Of a stretch of DNA of 64,000 nt, positions 42,138-50,937 are shown piece after piece. How positions within the stretch are numbered: position 1 is the stretch's first letter; each line of letters opens with the position of its first letter. The notes beneath the pieces were generated by a model, which was given only the letters and a program-made list of their open reading frames with translations, made no database searches and was not told the DNA's origin. The position numbers and the translations under genes are program-made. Source of the DNA: Streptomyces sp. NBC_01306 (GTDB lineage Bacteria; Actinomycetota; Actinomycetes; Streptomycetales; Streptomycetaceae); NCBI RefSeq assembly GCF_026340465.1, contig NZ_JAPEPC010000001.1, positions 620,001 to 684,000 of the forward strand, written 5' to 3'.

Positions 42138-43139
42138 CTAGTCGGTGGCGAGGAGTCGCTCCAGCCAGTTGTGGCGCGCCGCGACGGCGGCCTTGCTGAT
42201 CCGCGCCTCGGGGGCTTCCCGGTCGAAGGCGTGGATGCCGCCGGGCCACACGTGCAACTCGGCCTTGCCGCCGGCCTGCCAGATCCGGCTGGCGTAGGCG
42301 AGGATCTCGTCGCGGAGGCACTCGGCGGAGCCGACGTCGAGGAACGCGGGCGGCAGGCCGGTCAGGTCGGTGGCGCGGGCGGGCGCAGCGTACTGCGGTA
42401 CGTCCGCTCCGCCGGGGACGCCGCCGAGCAGAGAGCTCCAGCCGAACCCGTTGTAGCTGCGGTTCCAGAATTCGATTCCGTCCATCTGCATGGCCGAGGC
42501 GCTGTTGTTGCGGTCGTCGAGCATGGGGCACATCAGCAGCTGGCCGAGCAGGCGGGGGCCTCCCTTGTCGCGCACGGTCAGGGCGAGCGCGGCGCTGAGG
42601 CCGCCGCCGGCGCTGGGGCCTGTGACGATGATGCGGTCCGGGTCGATGCCGAGCTCGTCCGCGTGCTCGGCGGTCCACAGCAGCCCGGTGTAGGCGTCGT
42701 TGATCTGGGCGGGGTAGGGGTGCTCGGGCGCGAGCCGGTAGCCGATCGAGATCAGCGTGGCCCCGAACTGCTCGGCTGTTTCAAGTACCTGGTCGAGCCC
42801 GGTGCGGTGATCGTTGCAGAAGAAGCCGCCGCCGTGCATGTAGTAGAGCACTGGCCGCGATGCGGGCGCGTCGGCGGGCGTGCAGACCAGTAGCGGGATC
42901 TGGGGGTCGCCGTCCGGGCCGGGCACCGAGGGTTGGGAGACGGTGAAGCGCCCGCCACGGCTGAGGTCCCCGAACGCTGCCACCTCGGCGTCGACCTCAG
43001 CGCGGATCTGCGGCAGCATCGCGAGACTCATCGGCGCCAGCTCCGGCTCCTCCGCCATGTAGGCGTCATAAGCGACCTGGAGTTCGGCGTCGAGTGGAAC
43101 AGGCACGGTGGGCACAGTCTTCCCCGGTTCAAGATTCAC
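42138..43139 (-). CDS. alpha/beta hydrolase, hormone-sensitive-lipase family
   Basis: 333 aa from GTG 43139 (VNLEPGKTVPTVPVPLDAEL). HSL motifs: YYMHGGGFFCNDHRTGL (HGGG oxyanion hole), SIGYRLAPEHPYPAQINDAY, nucleophile IIVTGPSAGGGLSAAL, DVGSAECLRDE (acid) and PGGIHAFDREAPEA (His). A cap helix region occupies the first ~80 residues. Cytoplasmic esterase of small acyl esters. Single gene; no promoter element identified. Confidence 0.9.
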   Translation of the reverse strand: MNLEPGKTVPTVPVPLDAELQVAYDAYMAEEPELAPMSLAMLPQIRAEVDAEVAAFGDLSRGGRFTVSQPSVPGPDGDPQIPLLVCTPADAPASRPVLYYMHGGGFFCNDHRTGLDQVLETAEQFGATLISIGYRLAPEHPYPAQINDAYTGLLWTAEHADELGIDPDRIIVTGPSAGGGLSAALALTVRDKGGPRLLGQLLMCPMLDDRNNSASAMQMDGIEFWNRSYNGFGWSSLLGGVPGGADVPQYAAPARATDLTGLPPAFLDVGSAECLRDEILAYASRIWQAGGKAELHVWPGGIHAFDREAPEARISKAAVAARHNWLERLLATD

Positions 43140-43415
43140 GCGCGCACGCTAGCGACCCCGTTCCCTGCGCGCCAACCGATTTTCAGTACCGCGCCGATCG
43201 CGCAACGGGGCTGGGCGAATCAGCCGCCCGGGGCAGGCGGGCGAATGCCTGCTCGACCTGGGTCTTCAGGGAAAGCGGCTTCGGACGCTGCGGGCCCCGG
43301 ACGCTCGGATCGGGTTCCAACATGACTGGCAATTCACCACTGTTTGCACGAAGGGTGACCAAACGGTTCCAGCAACCGTTGCCCACAGGGTCCGACCCGC
43401 CGGTTCACCACCCTC

Positions 43416-43739
43416 AGGTGGTTCCACGCCGACGCCTTCGACGCCTCGGCCGACTATCTGGGATGCACCGTCGAGATCGCTGCAGACGCGTTGACCGGCC
43501 CACAGATGGCCGAGGTCTTCGCCCGCGCCGCTGGCCGCCCGGTGCGCTTCCACTCCCAACCGACCGATCAGCTCCGTGCCCACAGCGAGGAGATGGCCGC
43601 CATGTTCGACTGGTTCAACACCGTGGGCTTCCGAGCCGATCCGGCCGCCCTCCGTGCACACCACCCCAATCTGACCACCCTGGCCACATGGGTGCACGAC
43701 CACTGGTCGGCACCGGTGGAACCGACGCTGCCCAGCTGA
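43416..43739 (+). pseudogene. C-terminal remnant of an NmrA-like NAD(P)-binding protein
   Basis: The frame reads ADAFDASADYLGCTVEIAAD, ALTGPQMAEVFARAAGRPVR, DQLRAHSEEMAAMFDWFNTV, PNLTTLATWVHDHWSAP. This is the end of NmrA/HSCARG-type atypical SDRs, which start with a GxxGxxG Rossmann motif that is absent here. The upstream 275 bp (43140-43415) hold no recognisable gene. Possibly still translated from the internal ATG 43491, but without cofactor site. Confidence 0.65.
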
Positions 43740-43762
43740 CGGGTCCATCGCGGCGTGCGTCT

Positions 43763-43807
43763 ACTGAGCGCTTCAGTTGGCGATGCCTGCCAACTGAAGC
43801 GCTCAGT
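43763..43807. terminator. 19-bp perfect inverted repeat, 7-base loop
   Basis: Left arm 43763-43781 begins ACTGAGCGCTTCAGTTGGC; loop GATGCCT; right arm 43789-43807 is its exact complement. It starts 24 bp after the NmrA remnant's stop. Length and perfection exceed the usual Streptomyces terminator; it may be a terminator or an end of a lost element. Confidence 0.55.
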
Positions 43808-44004
43808 CACACGAGCGCCGACCCAACCGTGGTGGCCAATGCGCCCGCCGAGCACCTGGTCGACGCCACCGACGCGGGCCGCCCGGTAAGACCATCCGCA
43901 CGGTGTAGTACGGGTTCTGGGTCATCGAGCAGATTTGCTGGCTGCCCCCGGGAGTTCAGCGTTCGACCGGAGCTGCTCGCTCCTGGCGTCGGCTTCCGTC
44001 GTTC

Positions 44005-44471
44005 TTACCGCAGGATGGCGGGCCGCTCGGGTGCACCTTGCGTCTGGTAGCTGGTGATCAGGTCACCGATGCCGAGCGGATAGACGGTCTCCCGGGTGGA
44101 GTTGAGATCATCGATCGACCACCAGCGGGTGGCCGTGATGGTATCGGCCTGCGTGGCCTGGGCCAGTTCAGGTCGGCCTCCGTGAGACGGGCGATGTAGT
44201 ACCGCTCGATCTGGCGGACGTCACCGTCACCGACCGTGTGGTCCGAGGTGCGCTCGGCGAGCTGCGGACCGAGACGGACTCGGTCGCCGTCGACTCCGAG
44301 CTCCTCGCCGAGCTCGCGCCTCAGGGCCGCGGTGTGGTCCTCACCGCGGTCGAGAGAGCCGCCGGGCGTCGCCCAGAAACCGCCGTTCTCCTCGTAGCGC
44401 AGCAGGAGAACCCGCCCGTCGCCATCGAGGGCGATGACGCGGGCGGCGGGCCGCACAGGGAGCGTTGTCAT
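44005..44471 (-). pseudogene. NUDIX hydrolase gene with a one-base deletion
   Basis: From ATG 44471 (MTTLPVRPAARVIALDGDGR) the NUDIX box is intact: GGSLDRGEDHTAALRRELGEELG. The frame is right through RYYIARLTEADLNW, then near 44161-44168 shifts; one frame over continues AQATQADTITATRWWSIDDL, NSTRETVYPLGIGDLITSYQ to TAA 44005-44007. Adding one G restores a normal ~154-aa protein. The current frame instead ends at 44058 with a nonsense tail after the catalytic box, so partial activity is conceivable. Confidence 0.75.
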
Positions 44472-44545
44472 GGGGCCCAGTCTGCCGTCGTGCTCGCCGT
44501 CGTACTGCGGGCGGTCGAGGTACGGCTGCGCTGAGGCCCTTCTTC

Positions 44546-45657
44546 TTAGGAGACGGGCGCTGGTGTTACATCGGCGGGCAGGTTGGGCGACGAGCAACCG
44601 TGGCGGGCGGCTGAGCGTTCAGCGAATGTCCGCAGATCGGCTTGCTCTCTTGCCGTGAGGGGTTGGGGATGGGGCTGGAACTTGGTCTCGGCCCGTTCTG
44701 TCCAGTACGGCGCGGTGCCTTGGGCCCCTGTGCATGTCGCTGAACCCCACACCATCCCCGCTTCATCGGTGCCTGCGGCTTTGTCGAAGGGCCCGAATCT
44801 TCCGCCGTCGTGGTTCTGTGAGGTGACGAACGGGCCGTAGAAGGACTTCAGACGCAGTCCGCCCTCAAGCACGCAGAACTCGACCGGAGCGGTGCCCGCT
44901 GCCGTCTCCCGTACTGCCGCCCGCGAGTGCACGCCCGCGCAGGTACCCCGGGCCTCGCCGACTCTCTTCTTCGCGGTGGCAGCCGAGGAATCGACACGGC
45001 TGATCCTGTCGCCGAAGCCCGCTTTGCAACCGGTGCGCTGCGCAGCTCGCTTCGCCGTCCCAGTGACCATCCGGGCGAGTTCTGCCCGCGCAGCGGGGTC
45101 GTTGTTGTCGCGAACATGAGCGAGGTGGGCGAGATCGGCACTGGCGGTCACCAGGATGCCGCTGCCGTGGCGGCTGTCCCAGTTCGGGCAGTCCAGCAGC
45201 ACCGAAGCGCCTATCCCTTCCTCACCATCGGGAGCCAGCAAGCCCGACCAGTGCGCCCCCAGGGGGACCGGCAACACGTCATCGCCGCGAGCGAAAGTGG
45301 ATAGACCAAGGCCGCTGGGGCCATCACTCGCAGGCTCGATGTGTACCTCAACGCCGTTGGCCCGGCACGCGGCAGGCAGCCCGTCCGGCTCCGTCACCTC
45401 CACGTCCCTCGACGGGACCGTACTGCCAGCTGTCGGTCTTGAGATCCGCGCCGCTGATCCCGCTCGCGGTCGTACCGGTCAGCGCCAAACATGTCATCGA
45501 CGGGCAGCATCCCGCCGCACACCTCGGCCAGCCGTACCTCAGGCGTCCCCTGCCTGAACCAGACATAGCCGCCCCCCAACACCGCCACCGCCACGCCCGC
45601 CACCACGACGCGCCTGACCCAGACATTGATATTGCCCCAGTGCACGAACGCCCCCAT
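44546..45657 (-). pseudogene. membrane-anchored hypothetical protein, two frameshifts
   Basis: From ATG 45657: HWGNINVWVRRVVVAGVAVA, VLGGGYVWFRQG (one helix), EVRLAEVCGGMLPVDD; a break near 45489; LALTGTTASGISGADLKTDS, WQYG; a break near 45418; VPSRDVEVTEPDGLPAACRA and then ~280 residues in one frame with DRISRVDSSAATAKKRVGEA, VEFCVLEGGLRLKSFYGPFV. The three pieces form one logical ~370-aa extracytoplasmic protein with several cysteines. No family name recognised. The large C-terminal frame (44546-45403) could still be translated alone, but without the membrane anchor. Confidence 0.65.
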
Positions 45658-46079
45658 CAGTCTCCCCGTCGCCGCTCAATCCGGAGGCTCAGACTCTCAT
45701 CATGGCCGGAACTGCTTCCGGCGGCCTCGGCTGTGCACCTGTCCGTAGCGAAGGAACTGGGCGACGGCGACCGGGGAGAGGTCAAAGCCCTCCAGCCGCA
45801 GGGCGAATGCGCGGGCCGGCCAAACGCCGACGCCGCCGGTCCCGCGCCCGGCGTCGATGGCACTCGGTGCTCTGCACCGGGAGGAGCGGGCCGCCGGCTG
45901 GGTGTGCGCGCCGGGGGGCGCGGGAGCGGCCAAGCGCCTGGCGGCGTTCTTGCAACCCGGACAACCGCCGCGAGTGGCGCGTTCGGTGGGGCATCTGCTC
46001 ACGCAGGGGAACGGGCAGCACCGGGACGGACGCACCCCAATGGGCCTTCTGCAACGGGCACTTGGGGCAGACTGAGTTC
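45658..46079. other. ambiguous stretch, no supported gene
   Basis: Both strands have long open frames because of base composition. A minus-strand tail (WPARAFALRLEGFDLSPVAV, AQFLRYGQVHSRG) and a plus-strand frame (MALGALHREERAAGWVCAPG) both look weakly protein-like, but neither has a ribosome site nor recognisable family. I leave it unassigned. Confidence 0.3.
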
Positions 46080-46727
46080 GTGGCTAACGAGTACTCACCC
46101 CCCACGTCAATGGAGTGGGGCGACCAGCGCAACGTGAATGAGCTGCTCAAAGCAGCGTGGGCCCAGGCCGACACCCTGCCCGATCCCGCACAGGTCCATT
46201 TAGCTCTGGCCTGGACAGTGTCAAAGCCTGGCCCGCCGTCAGCCCCCGTAGTGCAGCAGGTACGGGACGCAGGCGGCCGAGGCGCGGAGATCCTGCGGGA
46301 GTTCACTCACTCCCTACAGCGCGCCCTCGATGAGGAGTCCGCGGAGGCAGAGCCCAGGGACATGTGCGAGGGCACACGTTCGAAGCCGAAGCGGCGTGCA
46401 GCGTCCAAAGCAAGGACATCGGACCCGGGCGATCGGAGGCGGAGGAGGCATATCGAGAGTGCCGACGAGGCACTCAAGCGCCAGGCCGAACCCGAGCTGA
46501 TCAACGAGATCCTGGCCGGCGGCGCCGTTGCCGCCTCCTTCACGGCTGCTGCCGGCGTCGCCAAGGCGAAGATTGAAGCCACTACCCAGCGCCGGAAGAA
46601 CGATCTTGATGCAGATACTCAGCGGCTCAAGATCGCATCAGATGAGCGCATTGCAATGTTGCAGCCGAGGTTCCAGGAGCCCGTCTTCCAGACCACCGCA
46701 GAGGATGCCGAACCCGACGACGCTTGA
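46080..46727 (+). CDS. hypothetical protein with basic centre and coiled C-terminus
   Basis: 215 aa if started at GTG 46080 (VANEYSPPTSMEWGDQRNVN). N-terminal helical part (ELLKAAWAQADTLPDPAQVH, LALAWTVSKPGPPSAPVVQQ), basic middle (RSKPKRRAASKARTSDPGDR), then a small-residue helix EILAGGAVAASFTAAAGVAK and a charged helix KIEATTQRRKNDLDADTQRL. Overall like a short phage or element-borne protein. Family not recognised. The open frame upstream to 45702 is doubtful. Confidence 0.45.
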   Translation: MANEYSPPTSMEWGDQRNVNELLKAAWAQADTLPDPAQVHLALAWTVSKPGPPSAPVVQQVRDAGGRGAEILREFTHSLQRALDEESAEAEPRDMCEGTRSKPKRRAASKARTSDPGDRRRRRHIESADEALKRQAEPELINEILAGGAVAASFTAAAGVAKAKIEATTQRRKNDLDADTQRLKIASDERIAMLQPRFQEPVFQTTAEDAEPDDA

Positions 46728-47141
46728 CTCGGTCTCGTGAGGCCCGCGCACGGACGACGTTCACCCTCGGAGACGGTGTGAGAGGTGAGGAAGCACAGCC
46801 TGCGCGCCCGACGGGTACGGTCCACGCGGATCTCGTCGGGAAGACGGCGTTGGCCATGTGGGCCACACCCCATGCAAACGCGTAAGGAACCCCTGTGGCC
46901 GCCGACGGCCTTGCTGCCTTCCGACCGCACAGACGGATCCACGTCTGGGGCCGCATCTACCGAATCTCTCTCGGTGCTGCGAAAGTCTGAGGTCATGACG
47001 GAACCCGACACCCGCCTGCGCCACCCTGCGACGACATGGGAGTACACCGTGTCTGGCTACTGATCAGAACAGTCTCTCCGTCAGACTTTCGGCATGGGCA
47101 GAACACAAGCAGCCCCTGCCCCACAGCCCCACGGAAGAGGA
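46728..47141. other. non-coding stretch upstream of a terminator
   Basis: No supported gene. Plus-strand codons ending at 47063 (TEPDTRLRHPATTWEYTVSG) look protein-like but have no start signal or known family; I would not annotate them. Confidence 0.35.
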
Positions 47142-47167
47142 GCCGACCGGATTTCACCCCGGTCGGC
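47142..47167. terminator. hairpin terminator downstream of the SDR gene
   Basis: GCCGACCGG-ATTTCACC-CCGGTCGGC, a perfect 9-bp stem, 72 bp past the end of the leftward SDR gene. Confidence 0.6.
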
Positions 47168-47238
47168 CCCCTTCTTCGCGCACGGGCTTGTTTCCGCGTG
47201 CGGCTGCCCGCTCCGTGCGCCGGGCCTCCCGCCCCGGC

Positions 47239-48063
47239 TCAGCCCTGTGCCAGATCCGCCACGGGCTGCCACTTCTCCCAACCCGCGAGACGCTGCTCGT
47301 AGTCGGCCTTGGCGATGCCCAGCGGCGCCGAACCGAAGAAGCAGCGCAGCGGCGGCTCGTCGGCGTCGACGATCTCCAGCACGGCTGCGGCGGACGCGGT
47401 CGGATCGCCCGGCGTGCCGACGCGCTTGCGGCGCTGCTCCTGCACCTCGTTGTGGAAGTCGGCGTACGCGGGCAGCGGCTCGGACGTGCTCGACGAGGAA
47501 CCTGCCCAGTCGGTGGCGAACCCGCCGGGCTCGATCAGCGTGACCTTGATGCCGAACGGCGCCACTTCCTGGGCCAGCGTCTGGCTCATGCCTTCGAGCG
47601 CCCACTTCGACGCGTGGTAGATCCCGACCAGCGGGAAGGCGCTGATGCCGCCGATGGAGGAGACCTGGAGAATGTGGCCGCTGCCCTGCTCACGCAGGAA
47701 CGGCAGCGCCGCCTGTGTGATCCACAGGGCGCCGAACAAGTTGGTCTCCAGTTGCGCGCGTGCCTCGGCCTCGGTGAGTTCCTCGATCATGCCGAAGTGG
47801 CCGTAACCGGCGTTGTTGACCACCACGTCGAGGCGACCGAACCGTTCGTGCGCCTGCTGCACGGCGGCGAAGTCGGCGTCACGGTCCGTCACGTCGAGAC
47901 GCAGGGGCAGCAGCCGTTCTCCGTACTGCTCGCGAAGGTCACCCAGCGTGGAGAGGTCGCGTGCGGTCGCGGCCACGGAATCGCCGCGTTCGAGGGCGGC
48001 GATGGCCCACTCCCTGCCGAAGCCGCGTGAGGCACCGGTGATGAACCAGATCTTCTGCGTCAT
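47239..48063 (-). CDS. classical short-chain dehydrogenase/reductase
   Basis: 274 aa from ATG 48063 (TTGAGGAG upstream). Motifs: WFITGASRGFGREWAIAALE (cofactor loop), LPLRLDVTDRDADF, VVVNNAGYGHFGMIEELTEA, LQVSSIGGISAFPLVGIYHA with YHASKWALEGMSQTL (YxxxK), KVTLIEPGGFATDW. The C-terminus ends with a helix (LGIAKADYEQRLAGWEKWQ). It belongs to the large oxidoreductase group with unknown physiological substrate. Monocistronic, with a terminator downstream. Confidence 0.88.
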   Translation of the reverse strand: MTQKIWFITGASRGFGREWAIAALERGDSVAATARDLSTLGDLREQYGERLLPLRLDVTDRDADFAAVQQAHERFGRLDVVVNNAGYGHFGMIEELTEAEARAQLETNLFGALWITQAALPFLREQGSGHILQVSSIGGISAFPLVGIYHASKWALEGMSQTLAQEVAPFGIKVTLIEPGGFATDWAGSSSSTSEPLPAYADFHNEVQEQRRKRVGTPGDPTASAAAVLEIVDADEPPLRCFFGSAPLGIAKADYEQRLAGWEKWQPVADLAQG

Positions 48064-48216
48064 GGTGTGCTCCTCAAGGAAAGTCGTCATGCGTACGATT
48101 CAGCACGTCGCGGTGTTTCTCCCACCACCCAACACCTTCGAGCGGGCTCGAAGGCAAGTTCAGTACTCGCGTTGGCGGCCTCCATCGCTACGAGGAGTGA
48201 CTGTCCTGCGGGGCTG

Positions 48217-48600
48217 TCATCCGGCGCTGCCGGGGGATCTGTGTCCAAGTCGGCGCAGGTCGGCGTAGCGACTGCCCGCGGGCTGAAGGTCAGCCCAGGC
48301 GTCGAGCTTGGCGCCGGCGGTTCCATGGTCGAGTACCCGCTCAGCGGGTGCGGTGGACTTGGTGTTGTGGTCGGCGGGGGGTGTGGCGGTGGTGGTGTGC
48401 TGAGGAGGCCGAGGGGTGCCTGCGGGCCCTGGCCATGGCGGGCTGCCGCGACGGTGTCCAGGTCCCAGACTATGTCGCCGACCACGGTGCGACGCGGTCC
48501 GCGGGCCTCGACGGTGCCGCGGACCAGGAGCAGCCCGGAGTGGAGGATCGTGTGCGCGCACCTCTCGTGGGAGTTGTCGAAGAAGGCGAAGCCGAACCCG
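48217..48600 (-). pseudogene. C-terminal remnant of error-prone DNA polymerase DnaE2
   Basis: The minus strand reads FAFFDNSHERCAHTILHSGL, LLVRGTVEARGPRRTVVGDI, VWDLDTVAAARHGQGPQAPL; after a CAC/GCC-rich stretch (~48340-48400) the frame changes to LDAWADLQPAGSRYADLRRL, GHRSPGSAG and stop. This is the OB-fold and tail of DnaE2, an ~1,100-residue enzyme; everything upstream is gone. It abuts the truncated HbpS/GlcG gene head to head, marking a deletion junction. Confidence 0.7.
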
Positions 48601-48687
48601 CATCCGGGTACCTGAGCATGCTGCGCGCCGGACGCGAACAACGCGAGACCGCCCGCTCTGCCATCTCTGAGCTGCGCTCCCTCAATA

Positions 48688-49077
48688 GCCATCGCCGAAC
48701 AGGAAGAACCCGCACTGGCGCAGGCAGCGCATCTGAACGTCGCTGTCACCGTCGCCGTCGTGGACAGCGGTGGCAATCTCCAGACTCTCGCCCGTATGGA
48801 CGGCGCCACGTTCTGGGCGACCAACGTCGCCACCCACAAGGCGGTCACGGCGGCGGGGCTCGGCGTACCGACCGTGGCCTTCGGCAAGTTCGCCGCACAG
48901 GATCCCGTCCTGCTCGCCACCATGGCCACCCAGCCGGGCTCCGCGTTGCTCCCCGGTGGCATCCCGATCACGGTCGGCGAGGCGATCGCGGGGGCCATCG
49001 GTGTCGCCGGTGGAACCAAGGGCGAGGACCAGCCCATCGCCGAGGCAGGCGCTGCCGCCGCGGCAGCCTCGGACTGA
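48688..49077 (+). pseudogene. N-terminally truncated HbpS/GlcG-type protein gene
   Basis: The frame reads AIAEQEEPALAQAAHLNVAV, TVAVVDSGGNLQTLARMDGA, WATNVATHKAVTAAGLGVPT, GGIPITVGEAIAGAIGVAGG. It matches the GlcG/HbpS heme-degrading-type family (DAGGxL ... MDGA ... GGxP), but the first ~15 residues and a start codon are missing; GTG 48760 within the domain is the first usable start. Probably cut at the same junction as the dnaE2 remnant. An internal start could give a partial product, so loss of function is likely but not certain. Confidence 0.6.
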
Positions 49078-49100
49078 CTGACGCGGCAGCCTCGGACTGA
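49058..49100 (+). repeat. tandem duplication over the stop codon of the GlcG-like gene
   Basis: GCGGCAGCCTCGGACTGA occurs twice, ending at 49077 and 49099, separated by CTGAC. The first copy encodes AAASD and stop; the second lies downstream. Confidence 0.6.
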
Positions 49101-49128
49101 ACAGAGCACGGGACTGGCCGAAGAGCAC

Positions 49129-49162
49129 GGCCCTCCCTCCCGCGGGCGCGGGAGGGAGGGCC
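49129..49162. terminator. strong bidirectional terminator
   Basis: GGCCCTCCCTCCCGC-GGGC-GCGGGAGGGAGGGCC, a perfect 15-bp stem between the GlcG remnant and the convergent ROK-operon gene. Confidence 0.8.
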
Positions 49163-49185
49163 GAGTCCGATGGCCGCTGCGCCCC

Positions 49186-49767
49186 TCAGGGGGTGTCGGT
49201 CGAGACGAGGTACACCCTCTTGCCGTGCGGGAAGGTCCGGTCGACGGTGATGTCGACACTGGGCTGCGGACTCTTGCGGGTGACGGTCGTACCGGCCCAG
49301 TCGCGGGTGTCGGGGAACTTCCAGCCGACGATCTTCGCGTCGCGCGGGCTGACGGTGATCTTCCCGTCCTTGAGTGCGGCGGTGCTGGTGCCCGCCTTCT
49401 TGAGGAAGGCGTCGAGGCCGGCCTGGTTGGTGGTGAACCGCACGTACAGCCTGCTGACCTTCCAGTTGCTGGTCTGGTAGTACCAGACGCCCACCGCGTT
49501 CTCCGGGATCGGTACGTCGAACGTGCGGCGCAGCACCTTCGACGGCCAGTGGTGGGTGAGGCCGGTCGCCATGGCCTCCTTCTCGTTGGCCCGGCCGCCT
49601 TCGCGGCTCTGCTCGGCGGAGATGGCCAGATAGCCCGCCGGGATCCCGATGAGCAGCACGATGATGACCGCGGTGAGCCATCGGCGGCGGATCATGTGCC
49701 GGTGATCCTCCGGCGACTGCCCACCGCCCTCGGGGAGCGCGGTCTGGTGCGGCACGGACGTCGTCAT
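49186..49767 (-). CDS. single-pass membrane protein of unknown function
   Basis: 193 aa from ATG 49767, overlapping the kinase stop (TAATG). A cytoplasmic N-terminus, one helix (LTAVIIVLLIGIPAGYLAI, residues ~31-49) and an extracytoplasmic domain of ~140 residues: WPSKVLRRTFDVPIPENAVG, VWYYQTSNWKVSRLYVRFTT, AGLDAFLKKAGTSTAALKDG, PSVDITVDRTFPHGKRVYLV. Similar Streptomyces proteins exist but no role is known. Last gene after the ROK kinase, so possibly part of the sugar operon. Confidence 0.7.
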   Translation of the reverse strand: MTTSVPHQTALPEGGGQSPEDHRHMIRRRWLTAVIIVLLIGIPAGYLAISAEQSREGGRANEKEAMATGLTHHWPSKVLRRTFDVPIPENAVGVWYYQTSNWKVSRLYVRFTTNQAGLDAFLKKAGTSTAALKDGKITVSPRDAKIVGWKFPDTRDWAGTTVTRKSPQPSVDITVDRTFPHGKRVYLVSTDTP

Positions 49768-50912
49768 TACGGGGATCCCTGGGTGGTGCGGGTGGTACGG
49801 GCAGCCTGTGCGTACCGCTCGTAGCGCTCCACACGGCGGCGGTTCGCCCTGCGGAACCGCCGGGCGATCAGCCTGGAGAGGTCGGCCGCCCCGACCATAC
49901 CTGCCTCGGGCCCGAGCTGCGCCTTCGCGATCCGGGCCTCGGGGCGGTAGCCGCGGCCGGTCAGCTGGCGCCGGAAGGCGTCCCGCGCGGGTCCGATGAG
50001 CAGGTCGTCGGCGGCGCTGACGCCCCCGCCGATGACGAAGCAGGACGGGTCGAGCGCTGCGGCCAGATTGGCGATGCCGACGCCCAGCCACTGGCCGATG
50101 TCCTGGAACAGTTCGACGCACATCGCATCGCCCTCGCGGGCGAGTTCGGTGATGAGCGGCCCGGTGATGTCGGGGATGTTGCCCTTGACCCGGTCGATGA
50201 TGCTGTACGCCACCGGGGAGTCGGCGGCGGCCATCTCCTTGGCCTCGCGGACGAGGGCGTTGCCGGAGCTGTACTGCTCCCAGCAGCCGCGGTTTCCGCA
50301 GGGACAGCGGTGGCCGCCGGGGACGACCTGCATATGACCGAATTCACCCGCGACGCCGTACTTGCCGCGCTTGACCTGACCGTCCTCCAGGATCGCGCCA
50401 CCGATGCCGGTACCGAGCGTGATCATCACCAGATGGTCCTCGCCCCGGCCGGCGCCGAAGCGCCACTCGGCCCAGGCTGCGGTGTTGGCGTCGTTGTCGA
50501 CCATGACGGGGACGGCGAGCCTGCCCTGGAGCGCGTCGCGCAGCGGCTCGTCGCGCCAGGCCAGGTGGGGGGCGAAGAGGACCCTGGAGCGGTCGGCGTC
50601 GACCCAGCCGGCCGCTCCGATGCCGACCGCGTGCACATCGTGGCGGTCGGAGAGATCGAGGACCAGCTCGACGATGGTGTCCTCGACGACCTTGGCGCTC
50701 TTGGACTTGTCCGGCGTCTCGGTCTTGATCTTCTCCAGGATGACGCCGTCGGCGTCGACGACGCCCGCCATCACCTTCGTACCGCCGATGTCGATGCCGA
50801 CGGTCGGGACGCGGGGCGCTGTGAGGTGCGAGCGCCGCTCGCGGGTCCCGACGGTCCGCAGGACCGTGGCGCGGGCGGAGCCGCGGTGCGCGAAGTCACG
50901 GTACGTACTCAT
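49767..50912 (-). CDS. ROK-family sugar kinase
   Basis: 381 aa from ATG 50912; the first ~33 residues before PTVGIDIGGTKVMAG may be over-annotated. ROK landmarks: DIGGTK ATP loop, VDNDANTAAWAEWRFGAGRG (catalytic Asp region), LVMITLGTGIGGAILEDG, GEFGHMQVVPGGHRCPCGNR with GCWEQYSSG (zinc site H and three Cys), CFVIGGGVSAAD. No N-terminal wHTH, so a kinase rather than a ROK repressor. It lies 26 bp downstream of an ABC transporter ATPase gene, implying phosphorylation of the imported sugar. Confidence 0.9.
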   Translation of the reverse strand: MSTYRDFAHRGSARATVLRTVGTRERRSHLTAPRVPTVGIDIGGTKVMAGVVDADGVILEKIKTETPDKSKSAKVVEDTIVELVLDLSDRHDVHAVGIGAAGWVDADRSRVLFAPHLAWRDEPLRDALQGRLAVPVMVDNDANTAAWAEWRFGAGRGEDHLVMITLGTGIGGAILEDGQVKRGKYGVAGEFGHMQVVPGGHRCPCGNRGCWEQYSSGNALVREAKEMAAADSPVAYSIIDRVKGNIPDITGPLITELAREGDAMCVELFQDIGQWLGVGIANLAAALDPSCFVIGGGVSAADDLLIGPARDAFRRQLTGRGYRPEARIAKAQLGPEAGMVGAADLSRLIARRFRRANRRRVERYERYAQAARTTRTTQGSP

Positions 50913-50937
50913 CGGTCAGATGATGCCACCCGAAACC

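Noticed and set aside
43183-43386. 67-codon minus-strand frame upstream of the NmrA remnant
   Set aside because: No ribosome site, no family features; could be regulator debris but unsupported.
48340-48420. CAC/GCC-rich tract as a coding repeat
   Set aside because: It coincides with the frame break in the dnaE2 remnant and encodes only Pro/Thr/His low-complexity sequence.
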